Shown piece by piece: positions 16,030 to 23,088 of a stretch of 36,025 nt of DNA (position 1 is its first letter; each line of letters opens with the position of its first letter). The stretch comes from an uncultured Bacteroidales bacterium (GTDB lineage: Bacteria > Bacteroidota > Bacteroidia > Bacteroidales > UBA932), in contig CAMNGM010000008.1 of the NCBI GenBank assembly GCA_946538425.1, positions 1 to 36,025 of the forward strand. Reading direction: 5' to 3'. The notes under the pieces are model-generated. The model was given only the letters and a program-made list of their open reading frames with translations. It was not told the DNA's origin and ran no database searches. Position numbers and translations under genes: made by a program.

Positions 16030-17465
16030 GAAGCGAATACCTTCCGCCAAATTGAACGTATCCACAACGCCAGCGCACCGTCCTTGAAAAACAACAGGTT
16101 CACGACCAGCATATACAGGCCGGTGACGGCACCTTGACAACCGAGCCGCAAGAATGCATTTCCTACAGGCAGGAACAGGAGCAGGAGCGGAACCAGCGGC
16201 AGATGGAAAACAATCACCCGCACCAGATCGCCGAGCGGGAAGCGAAGCGACAGGTTGCGGGACACGGCGATCCAGGCGCACAGAAAAACGGACAGCTCGG
16301 ACACCACCCACACGATTGCGGATCCCTGCGCCAGCATGAATCTTACCAGCAGAAGATTCAGCAGGATGCCCACGCCGGCGCCAACCGCAGAATTGACGAA
16401 GACAGCCCGATCCATCTTCATCGGCATCATCACCTGGACCACCAGGATCTGTTCCATTCCGATGACAAGGATGAGCGGAGCCACGATGCGCATCGGGACC
16501 ACCGCCCCTTCATACCCCTTGCCGGACAGGATGCGGATTACGTCCCCGGCACCGACCAGCAAGAGAAGGATGACCGGTACGCCCACGATGAAAAGAATGC
16601 GGAAAGTCTTGGAGACCAACCCCAGGAATTCGTCTTTCCGGCCCTCGGACAGGACCGCACTCATCCGGGGAAGCATCACCGTCGTGAAGGCGGTGAACAG
16701 GGCGATGACCATCGAGAAAACCTTGGTGGCGCTCGTGTAATAACCCACTTGTACCGTATCGGAGACGAAACCGAGATATGTGACGTTGAAAGTGGTGTAC
16801 ATCGATGTCAAGAACATGTACAGCCCCATCGTGAAGAAGGGTCGGACATGCCTCGCCCAATCGACTTCCTGTTTTCTGAATGACACGAACCGACGGGCAT
16901 AAGACAGGTTGATGCCGGCGTTCAAGACCACCATCAGGGTGAGAAGCAGATAATAGACTGGATAATCCTCGGGCTTACGGACCAGAAGGAAAACACCGGC
17001 CACGTAGAGGAATTTCACGAGAATCGTCCGGTTGGTGATGTACTTGAATTCCTCCATTCCCTGGAAAAGCCAGTCCATGCAAAGGAAATTTGCCAGGATC
17101 TTCACGACACCGATCCAAAGCAGGCTCCGGTACTCAGCGAGGGCGGGGACGACGAATATGGCTGCCGCGAGCGCGACTGCCGCCAGACCGGAGGTCAAGC
17201 CGTTCAGCGCAATCAAGTCCGAGAAAACGCGGTTTCGAGCCTCCCGGTCCTCACGCACCGCCGCAATCTCCCGCACACCCACGATGGCGACACCCATCAT
17301 CGAGAACAGGATGAAATAGTTCACGATGCTGTCCACGAAGTTGCAGATACCGATGTTGGACACGCCGAGCACCCTGGACACATACGGATACGTGATCAGC
17401 GGGAACAGGTAGTTCGCCACCGTCAGGAGACCGTTGTAGAAGAAATTCTTCTTAATGCTGGGCAT
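16023..17465 (-). CDS. wzx: Wzx-type repeat-unit flippase
   Basis: A 480-residue membrane protein of the polysaccharide biosynthesis (PF01943/MATE-like) family, which moves undecaprenyl-diphosphate-linked repeat units to the periplasmic face. The N-terminus KKNFFYNGLLTVANYLFPLITYPYVSRVLGVSNIG is the classic Wzx opening. About twelve to fourteen transmembrane helices follow, with further landmarks FFTMGLYMFLTSMYTTFNVTYLGF and GYYTSATKVFSMVIALFTAFTTVMLPRMS. It lies 4 bp downstream of a GT-B gene and overlaps the GT2 start by 7 bp. Confidence 0.94.
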   Translation of the reverse strand: MPSIKKNFFYNGLLTVANYLFPLITYPYVSRVLGVSNIGICNFVDSIVNYFILFSMMGVAIVGVREIAAVREDREARNRVFSDLIALNGLTSGLAAVALAAAIFVVPALAEYRSLLWIGVVKILANFLCMDWLFQGMEEFKYITNRTILVKFLYVAGVFLLVRKPEDYPVYYLLLTLMVVLNAGINLSYARRFVSFRKQEVDWARHVRPFFTMGLYMFLTSMYTTFNVTYLGFVSDTVQVGYYTSATKVFSMVIALFTAFTTVMLPRMSAVLSEGRKDEFLGLVSKTFRILFIVGVPVILLLLVGAGDVIRILSGKGYEGAVVPMRIVAPLILVIGMEQILVVQVMMPMKMDRAVFVNSAVGAGVGILLNLLLVRFMLAQGSAIVWVVSELSVFLCAWIAVSRNLSLRFPLGDLVRVIVFHLPLVPLLLLFLPVGNAFLRLGCQGAVTGLYMLVVNLLFFKDGALALWIRSIWRKVFASC

Positions 17466-17469
17466 CGGA

Positions 17470-18426
17470 TCAGAGGGTTGAAAGGATCTGCTGCATTTCC
17501 CGGACGCGGGCCGACGTGATGTGTCCGGAAAGATAACGCCGGTAACGGTCCATGTCCACGGGACGCCGTAAAAAGTCCGTCAAGACCTGTTCGAAAACAT
17601 CGTAAGAATCCACGCTGGGAGAGAAAGACCCAAGACAGTAATAATCCGTATCGGGATTGGGCCGATACCGCATCAGGACGTGGCAGCCCGCGCTCAGGTA
17701 TTCCAGGAAGCGGGGCGTCACCTGGCTGAAACCGTGCGTTTTTCCGTCAGGTTCGTCCAGACCGGGCGTTGCGTAAAGCCCCACCCGGCAGCGACGCATC
17801 AGGTCCATGAACTTGGAGTGGTCGTCCACTTCGCCGAGACAGGTTTCCGTTTGGTCATAGTACAGGAAACGGCCGTTTTCGATTCTCCGGTAGACATAGG
17901 TGCAGGGATGTTCGGCGACGAAACGCCGGAAGAAATCCCCAAGCACGGCGTCAGGCCGCCCCATCAGAGCCACGTCGTATTGCTTTTCAGGCAATTCGTC
18001 AGTCAGGATGCTGTCCGGCAGGGAAAGGGCCAGATGAAACAGGGGCAGACCGGTCCCCTGTTTCCGGAGGAACTCGTAAGCCTCGCGACTTGAGACAAAG
18101 ATGGCGGGGCAGGCACTGTATGAACGCACAAGTGAAGGCAGCGAAGGTTCCCGGAGGAAGAAATCAATCCAATAAGGGACTACCTGCGCCCGGTTGTAGA
18201 CATTATTCTCCGCCCTGGGTTCCATCTCCATAAGCAGCAGACACTTCTTGCCGGTGGGGACGGACCGGCGGCCCGGCAGGCGGCGGAAAAAAGCCTCTTC
18301 CAATCGGTTCCTGGGGACGAGCCGGATGCCCATCTCGCGCGAGAAGATGTCTTCCCACGCATAGACCAGATCGAAACTGACTCTCTTTTCCCACGCACGT
18401 TGCGTGAGGATGCCTTCCAACTTCAT
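17470..18426 (-). CDS. Probable GT-B glycosyltransferase (PF13524-like)
   Basis: A 318-residue protein that does not show the full family 4 signature. Its C-terminal half has the features of glycosyl transferase family 1-like domains: YDVALMGRPDAVLGDFFRRF, HSKFMDLMRRCRVGLYATPGLDEPDG and the segment TPRFLEYLSAGCHVLMRY, where the E of FLEYLSAG is the usual donor-site Glu. The N-terminal half holds SACPAIFVSSREAYEFL. It lies 1 bp after the flavoprotein gene and 4 bp before wzx. It probably adds a sugar to the repeat unit, but it could be a non-catalytic relative. Confidence 0.62.
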   Translation of the reverse strand: MKLEGILTQRAWEKRVSFDLVYAWEDIFSREMGIRLVPRNRLEEAFFRRLPGRRSVPTGKKCLLLMEMEPRAENNVYNRAQVVPYWIDFFLREPSLPSLVRSYSACPAIFVSSREAYEFLRKQGTGLPLFHLALSLPDSILTDELPEKQYDVALMGRPDAVLGDFFRRFVAEHPCTYVYRRIENGRFLYYDQTETCLGEVDDHSKFMDLMRRCRVGLYATPGLDEPDGKTHGFSQVTPRFLEYLSAGCHVLMRYRPNPDTDYYCLGSFSPSVDSYDVFEQVLTDFLRRPVDMDRYRRYLSGHITSARVREMQQILSTL

Positions 18427-18427
18427 C

Positions 18428-19675
18428 CTATAACCGGCTTGCCAGATCCAGGGCGGCTCCGGCTGCCACGTCCATGTTGTAATACTCCCACTCCGCGAAC
18501 CGTCCCGTCAAGTAGAAATCATTCGGAGAAAGACGCTCCTTCAGTTCCCGAACCACTCCCCGTGTCGCTTGCGTCTGGATCGGATAGGAACACGGTGTGT
18601 AGCAATGATCCAGATACTTGGGGTGCAGCGGGATACGCTTTAATTGGTCTTCGATTTCCTTCAAGGATACCTCGTCCGTGAACTCCACCGTGGCCGTAAG
18701 GCGCCCTGGAGCATTGTTGTTTATCGAGAAATTGCCCGTGCAAATGATCCGATGCGCATCATATTCCCCATCAGGCAAGTATATCCACGTATAAGGGACA
18801 GGGTCGATCTCGCAGAAAACCGACGTGGTCCCGTGGGAAAGGAGCGAGTGCAATTCCTTTTCCAGGCCATCGAGTGAGACACCCTCGACAAGCTCGGGAA
18901 TCCTCCGGACATTCCCCGTATAAACCACGATATCATACAGTTCATCGCCTATCCTCCACTTCCCGTCCCGATGAACAATCCTGTCAATGGAAGAACCGTA
19001 CCGGATATCCAGGCATTCTGCGAGCGTGTCGGCCAGGAACTGGGAACCACCTTGTCGGGGATACCAGAAAGACGCATGGACGAAAGCCTTTTCCTCCTGA
19101 TGCGAGAAGTTGTGGTAGAAGACATCTTCGGGTGAAGGCATCGGAAGTTTACCGGCCAACCAGTCCAGCGACACCTCCGTCAGGGGACGCCGCCAGATCT
19201 TCTCATTGTACGGACGGAAATAGAGATTGAAAAGAGTCTCCCCGAACGTTTGTTCGAGGAAGTCGGCAAAATGGGCGGAGCGGATTTCCTCCCGCTTAGC
19301 CATCATCGCGGCGAAATCACGGATGGAGGCTCGCTGAACGGCTTCGGGGAGTTGATACAGGTGATCTTCGACGGGATACCCCACGACCAATCCGCCAGGC
19401 ATCACGATACAAGAGTTCCGGTCCGCCTTGACAAAAGAGACGTCCCTGTTGAAAACACCCCAGAACCAGTCCAGGACATCCTGGCGACGCGAGTTGAAGA
19501 CATGGCCGCCACAGATGTGGAACAGGGATCCCTGTACTTCCCGGCACCGGATCAGGCCTCCGGGGCGGTTCTCCTTTTCATAGACCGTCACCCGGTAGCG
19601 GTCCTGCAGCGATCGGGCCACCACCAGACCGGAAATCCCGGCGCCGACCACGGCGGCTTTCTTCTTGCCTTCCAT
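18428..19675 (-). CDS. UDP-galactopyranose mutase-like FAD-dependent oxidoreductase
   Basis: The 415-residue protein begins with a dinucleotide-binding motif VVGAGISGLVVARSL (about residues 9-23) followed by YEKENRPGGLIR, the FAD-binding pattern of the amine-oxidase/UDP-galactopyranose mutase group. FHICGGHVFNS resembles the mutase His loop, and the middle segment YFRPYNEKIWRRPLTEVSLDWL is typical of mutase-like enzymes in O-antigen loci. The enzyme would make a furanose sugar nucleotide such as UDP-Galf, or an equivalent, for the repeat unit. Several mutase substrate-binding residues could not be confirmed by eye, so a related flavoprotein is possible. It abuts rfbB with no intergenic base. 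Confidence 0.68.
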   Translation of the reverse strand: MEGKKKAAVVGAGISGLVVARSLQDRYRVTVYEKENRPGGLIRCREVQGSLFHICGGHVFNSRRQDVLDWFWGVFNRDVSFVKADRNSCIVMPGGLVVGYPVEDHLYQLPEAVQRASIRDFAAMMAKREEIRSAHFADFLEQTFGETLFNLYFRPYNEKIWRRPLTEVSLDWLAGKLPMPSPEDVFYHNFSHQEEKAFVHASFWYPRQGGSQFLADTLAECLDIRYGSSIDRIVHRDGKWRIGDELYDIVVYTGNVRRIPELVEGVSLDGLEKELHSLLSHGTTSVFCEIDPVPYTWIYLPDGEYDAHRIICTGNFSINNNAPGRLTATVEFTDEVSLKEIEDQLKRIPLHPKYLDHCYTPCSYPIQTQATRGVVRELKERLSPNDFYLTGRFAEWEYYNMDVAAGAALDLASRL

Positions 19676-20878
19676 CTACCTCCCCTTATACATCTCCTCG
19701 TAATACTTCTGGTAATCCCCGCTGGTGACGTTGTCCAGCCAGGCCTGGTTGTCGAGGTACCAGCGGATGGTCTTCTCGATGCCTTCCTCGAACTGGAGGG
19801 AGGGTTCCCAGCCCAGTTCGCGCTGGAGCTTGGTGCTGTCGATGGCGTAGCGGAGGTCGTGGCCGGCGCGGTCGGTCACGTAGGTGACGAGGTCGTCGTC
19901 GGCCCCTTCCGGACGGCCCAGGAGGCGGTCCGTGACGCGGATGAGGGTCTTCACGATGTCGATGTTCTTCCACTCGTTGAAACCGCCGATGTTGTAGGTT
20001 TCGGCGACCTTCCCCTCATGGAAGATCAGGTCGATGGCCCGCGCGTGGTCCTCCACGTACAGCCAGTCGCGGACGTTCTCGCCCTTGCCGTACACGGGCA
20101 GCGGCTTGCGGTGCCGGATGTTGTTGACGAACAGCGGGATAAGCTTCTCCGGGAACTGGTAAGGCCCGTAGTTGTTGGAGCAGTTCGTGACGATGGTGGG
20201 CATTCCGTACGTGTCGTGGAACGCGCGCACGAAGTGGTCGCTGGAGGCCTTGGCCGCGCTGTACGGGCTGTGCGGCTGGTACTTGAGGTCCTCCGTGAAG
20301 AACTTCTCGCCGTAGGCCAGGTGATGCTCGCCGCTGGACGCCTTCGTCGTGAACGGCGGCTCGATCCCCTCCGGATGGGTCATCTCCAGGGCGCCGTACA
20401 CTTCGTCGGTGGAGATGTGGTAGAAGCGGCAGGGGATGGATTCCTTCGCTCCGCTCGGAATGACACCCTTGTCATCTCGACCAAGCGAAGCGCGTGGAGA
20501 GATCTTCCACCCCATCGGCTCCCAGTACGCCTTGGCGGCCTGGAGCATCGACAGCGTGCCGATGACATTGGTCTGCGCGAAGGTGAAGGGATCCTTGATG
20601 GAGCGGTCCACATGGGACTCCGCCGCGAGGTGGATCACCCCGTCCACCTGCTCCTCCTGCATCAGGGAGAGCACGCCCTCGAAGTCGCAGATGTCCATCT
20701 TGACGAACCGGTAGTTTGGCCGGTCCTCGATGTCCTTGAGGTTCGCGAGATTGCCCGCGTAGGTGAGCTTGTCCAGGTTGATGATCCGGTAGTCCGGATA
20801 CTTGTTCACGAACAGGCGCACGACATGGCTGCCGATGAAGCCGGCGCCGCCGGTGATGAGGATGGTTCTACTTTTCAT
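19676..20878 (-). CDS. rfbB: dTDP-glucose 4,6-dehydratase RfbB with a repeat-derived insertion
   Basis: RfbB oxidises and dehydrates dTDP-glucose to dTDP-4-keto-6-deoxyglucose using bound NAD. The ORF track begins at 21058; the family start is ATG 20878 (MKSRTILITGGAGFIGSH), leaving 400 residues. Visible landmarks are GGAGFIG (10-16), LDKLTYAGN (35-43), HLAAESHVDRS (83-93), STDEVYG (156-162, catalytic Thr-Asp-Glu) and Y206-x3-K210 in PYSAAK. Residues about 126-150 (ISPRASLGRDDKGVIPSGAK...) are extra relative to the usual Bacteroidales protein, where RFYHISTDEV follows soon after AYWE. This insert is encoded by a dispersed repeat at 20439-20505 and makes the protein longer than usual. The reading frame stays open, so the gene is probably functional. 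Confidence 0.95.
   Translation of the reverse strand: MKSRTILITGGAGFIGSHVVRLFVNKYPDYRIINLDKLTYAGNLANLKDIEDRPNYRFVKMDICDFEGVLSLMQEEQVDGVIHLAAESHVDRSIKDPFTFAQTNVIGTLSMLQAAKAYWEPMGWKISPRASLGRDDKGVIPSGAKESIPCRFYHISTDEVYGALEMTHPEGIEPPFTTKASSGEHHLAYGEKFFTEDLKYQPHSPYSAAKASSDHFVRAFHDTYGMPTIVTNCSNNYGPYQFPEKLIPLFVNNIRHRKPLPVYGKGENVRDWLYVEDHARAIDLIFHEGKVAETYNIGGFNEWKNIDIVKTLIRVTDRLLGRPEGADDDLVTYVTDRAGHDLRYAIDSTKLQRELGWEPSLQFEEGIEKTIRWYLDNQAWLDNVTSGDYQKYYEEMYKGR
20439..20505 (-). repeat. Two-module dispersed repeat inserted in frame in rfbB
   Basis: Positions 20439-20465 match the copy at 499-525 in 26 of 27 bases. Five bases later a second module, GTCATCTCGACCAAGCGAAG through GAGAGATCT (20471-20505), follows. 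Module one has the self-complementary ends GATTCC/GGAATGAC, and both modules share the AAGCGAAG-type core. The insert is translated without a stop as part of residues 126-150 of RfbB. Confidence 0.8.
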
Positions 20879-21404
20879 ATAGGAAGGGATGATGTTTGTC
20901 TCTTTCGGAAAGGATGATGTCGGCGGCCGGAATGCGCCAGTCGATGGCGAGGGTCGGGTCGTTCCAGGCGTAGCCGCCTTCGGACGCCGGACAGTAGAAG
21001 TTGTCGCACTTATACTGGAACACGACTTCCTCGGACAGGACGACGAACCCATGGGCAAAACCCCGCGGGATGAACATCATCCGGTGGTTCTCCCCGGTCA
21101 GTTCCTCGGCATGCCACTTCCCCCAGGTAGGCGATCCTTCCCGCAGGTCCACGGCCACGTCCAGCACAGAGCCCCGCACTACGCGCACGAGTTTCGCCTG
21201 GGCGGACTCCCCTTTCTGGTAATGCAGCCCGCGAAGCACGCCGTAGCGCGACTTGCTCTCATTGTCCTGGACAAAGTGCACGGGTCCCACTTTCTCGGTG
21301 AATTCCCGTTCATTGAAACTCTCGAAGAAATAGCCCCGCTCGTCACCGAACACTTTCGGTTCGATGAGGACGAGCCCTTCGATGCCGGTCTCGATTACAT
21401 TCAT
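20868..21404 (-). CDS. rfbC: dTDP-4-dehydrorhamnose 3,5-epimerase RfbC
   Basis: RfbC epimerises C3 and C5 of dTDP-4-keto-6-deoxyglucose in the dTDP-L-rhamnose pathway. The 178-residue cupin has typical length. Motifs are VFGDERGYFFESFN (18-31), FVQDNESKSRYGVLRGLHYQ with the catalytic-type His61, LVRVVRGSVLDVAVDLREGSPTWG (72-95), FIPRGFAHGF (111-120) and FQYKCDNFYCPASEGG (129-144). Its 3' end overlaps the rfbB start by 11 bp, and its start overlaps the rfbD stop by 4 bp. Confidence 0.96.
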   Translation of the reverse strand: MNVIETGIEGLVLIEPKVFGDERGYFFESFNEREFTEKVGPVHFVQDNESKSRYGVLRGLHYQKGESAQAKLVRVVRGSVLDVAVDLREGSPTWGKWHAEELTGENHRMMFIPRGFAHGFVVLSEEVVFQYKCDNFYCPASEGGYAWNDPTLAIDWRIPAADIILSERDKHHPFLYEK

Positions 21405-22273
21405 AGTCTGTCAATACATTTTTTCAGTGATTCATACCAGTGCGGGACCTGCACCCCGAACGTCTCCTTGACCTTGGTCTTGTCCAGCACGGAAAAGTGC
21501 GGGCGGCGGACCTTGGAAGGGAACTCGTCGGAATGGCAAGGCCTGATGTCGCAGGTGTTTCCGCTCAGGTCCCGGATGGCGCAGGCGAAGTCGAACCAGG
21601 AGCACACCCCCTCGTTGGAGAAATGGTAGATGCCCCCCTTGTCCATCTTCCGCCCGGAAATGACCTGGCAGATGAGCCGGGCCAGGTCCCAGGCATAGGT
21701 CGGCGACCCCACCTGGTCGAAGACGACCTTCAGCGCCGGGCGTTCCGCCGTGAGCTGCCGCATCGTCTTCACGAAATTCTTCCCGTACGGCGAATACAGC
21801 CATGCCGTGCGGAAGATCTGCCAGGAGCAGCCGGATTCCTGCACGGCCTGCTCGCCCTGCAGTTTCGTCGCCCCGTACACGCCGTTCGGATGCACCGGCC
21901 AGTCCTCCCGGCACGGCAGGGCGATGTCGCCCTGGAACACATAGTCCGTGGAAATGTGGATCAGGTGCGCGCCCCGCTCGGCCGCCACGCCGGCCAGGAT
22001 GCCCGGGGCGAGGTGGTTCAGCAGGTCCGCCATCTGCAAGTCGTCCTCGGCTTTGTCCACGTTCGTGTAGGCGGCGCAGTTCACGATCACGTCCACCTGC
22101 TCTGAATCGCAGATGAGCCGGACCGCATCGCGGTTGGTGATGTCCAGATAGACCGTGTCCACCCCGGGAACCGAGGTGACGTCCGTGAAAATATAGCGGT
22201 CGGGAACTCCCGCGGAAACATTCCGCAGCTCGGTTCCCAGTTGGCCGTTGGCGCCCGTGACGAGTATGTTCAT
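21401..22273 (-). CDS. rfbD: dTDP-4-dehydrorhamnose reductase RfbD
   Basis: RfbD reduces the 4-keto group to give dTDP-L-rhamnose. The 290-residue short-chain dehydrogenase has the Rossmann motif VTGANGQLG (5-13), the NCAAYTNVDKAE block (65-76), ISTDYVF (107-113), the catalytic Tyr133-x3-Lys137 in YGATK, and the family segment RTAWLYSPYGKNFVKTM. It overlaps rfbC by 4 bp and is preceded by a 92-bp gap that contains a strong hairpin but no obvious promoter box, so it is probably read through from the wza promoter. Confidence 0.95.
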   Translation of the reverse strand: MNILVTGANGQLGTELRNVSAGVPDRYIFTDVTSVPGVDTVYLDITNRDAVRLICDSEQVDVIVNCAAYTNVDKAEDDLQMADLLNHLAPGILAGVAAERGAHLIHISTDYVFQGDIALPCREDWPVHPNGVYGATKLQGEQAVQESGCSWQIFRTAWLYSPYGKNFVKTMRQLTAERPALKVVFDQVGSPTYAWDLARLICQVISGRKMDKGGIYHFSNEGVCSWFDFACAIRDLSGNTCDIRPCHSDEFPSKVRRPHFSVLDKTKVKETFGVQVPHWYESLKKCIDRL

Positions 22274-22293
22274 AAAAGCATATATTTATATTC

Positions 22294-22318
22294 CTCCGCC
22301 CATTTCGAATGGACGGAG
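22294..22318. other. Strong hairpin upstream of rfbD
   Basis: CTCCGCCCATT and AATGGACGGAG form an 11-bp stem around the 3-nt loop TCG; the only non-Watson-Crick pair is a G-U wobble in the minus-strand RNA. No U-tract follows on either strand, so it does not look like an intrinsic terminator. It lies in the 92-bp gap between the phosphatase and rfbD. A smaller inverted repeat CCGGATGTCCGG lies nearby at 22352-22363. An RNA-processing or stability element is possible. Confidence 0.6.
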
Positions 22319-22365
22319 CAGGAAGACCGGCCCCGTTTTCCTGTCCAGGAATCCGGATGTCCGGC

Positions 22366-23088
22366 CTATATCTCGTCGTCGCCCTCCATCAGGGAGGCCA
22401 GTTTGACGACGGTTTCTTTCTTCAGCTCCTTGGCCGTATACTGGGTCTCGAGGGCCCGGAAACGGTGGCAGTCGGAACCCACCATCCGATACCAGCCCTT
22501 GTCCAGGAGATACTGCGCCCGCTGCCGGACGGATTCCCCGTAAAAGCCGACGATGGACGGGAGGTTCAACTGAAGGAAACATCCCATATTATGAAGCTCC
22601 CGGTAGTCGCTCTGGTCCATATAGCGATAGCGCTCCGGATGGGCGATCAGCGGGCGGTACCCCGCCTTGAAGATCTGATCCAGCACATTCCACAGATTGA
22701 TGGGAGGCGCGATGGCCGAGGTCTCCACCAGGACGACCTCGCTTCCGTGCTCCAGAAGATCTTTCCGGGAAAGACGCTCCTCAAAGACGGTATCGATCAT
22801 ATACTCCGCCGCCAGATTCAGCTTCAGGCCTCCGTCATAGACCGCCTTCAGTTCTTCGAACCGTGAACGGAGCTCTTCCGTGGTATTGGGGACGTCCTCC
22901 ATCACGTGCGGCGTAAACCAGACCTCGGAGACTCCCTGCTCCTCCAGATACCGGAGGATCGCCAGGGAGTCTTCCTGCGTCTTCACGCCATCATCCAGCC
23001 CATAGAGGATGTGGGAGTGCTGGTCGACGGCCCCTTTCAAAAGTCCGCTTTCCAGAATGGAGCGGCGCCGGTTGAACAGGCCGAACAT
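22366..23088 (-). CDS. PHP-type tyrosine-protein phosphatase (CpsB/YwqE family)
   Basis: The 240-residue protein belongs to the PHP-fold, metal-dependent phosphotyrosine phosphatases that dephosphorylate capsule kinases. Metal-ligand motifs are DQHSHILYGLDDG (22-34), WFTPHVM with a further His, PLIAHPERYRY and GSDCHR near the C-terminus, all in the order expected for CpsB/YwqE. The preceding gene is wzc, whose TGA shares one base with this ATG (TGATG), so kinase and phosphatase are translationally coupled. Its natural substrate is very probably the Tyr-rich tail of that Wzc. Confidence 0.92.
   Translation of the reverse strand: MFGLFNRRRSILESGLLKGAVDQHSHILYGLDDGVKTQEDSLAILRYLEEQGVSEVWFTPHVMEDVPNTTEELRSRFEELKAVYDGGLKLNLAAEYMIDTVFEERLSRKDLLEHGSEVVLVETSAIAPPINLWNVLDQIFKAGYRPLIAHPERYRYMDQSDYRELHNMGCFLQLNLPSIVGFYGESVRQRAQYLLDKGWYRMVGSDCHRFRALETQYTAKELKKETVVKLASLMEGDDEI

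Noticed and set aside
22294-22318. Hairpin as an intrinsic terminator after the phosphatase gene
   Set aside because: No U-tract follows on either strand, and rfbD has no evident promoter of its own, so read-through is needed.
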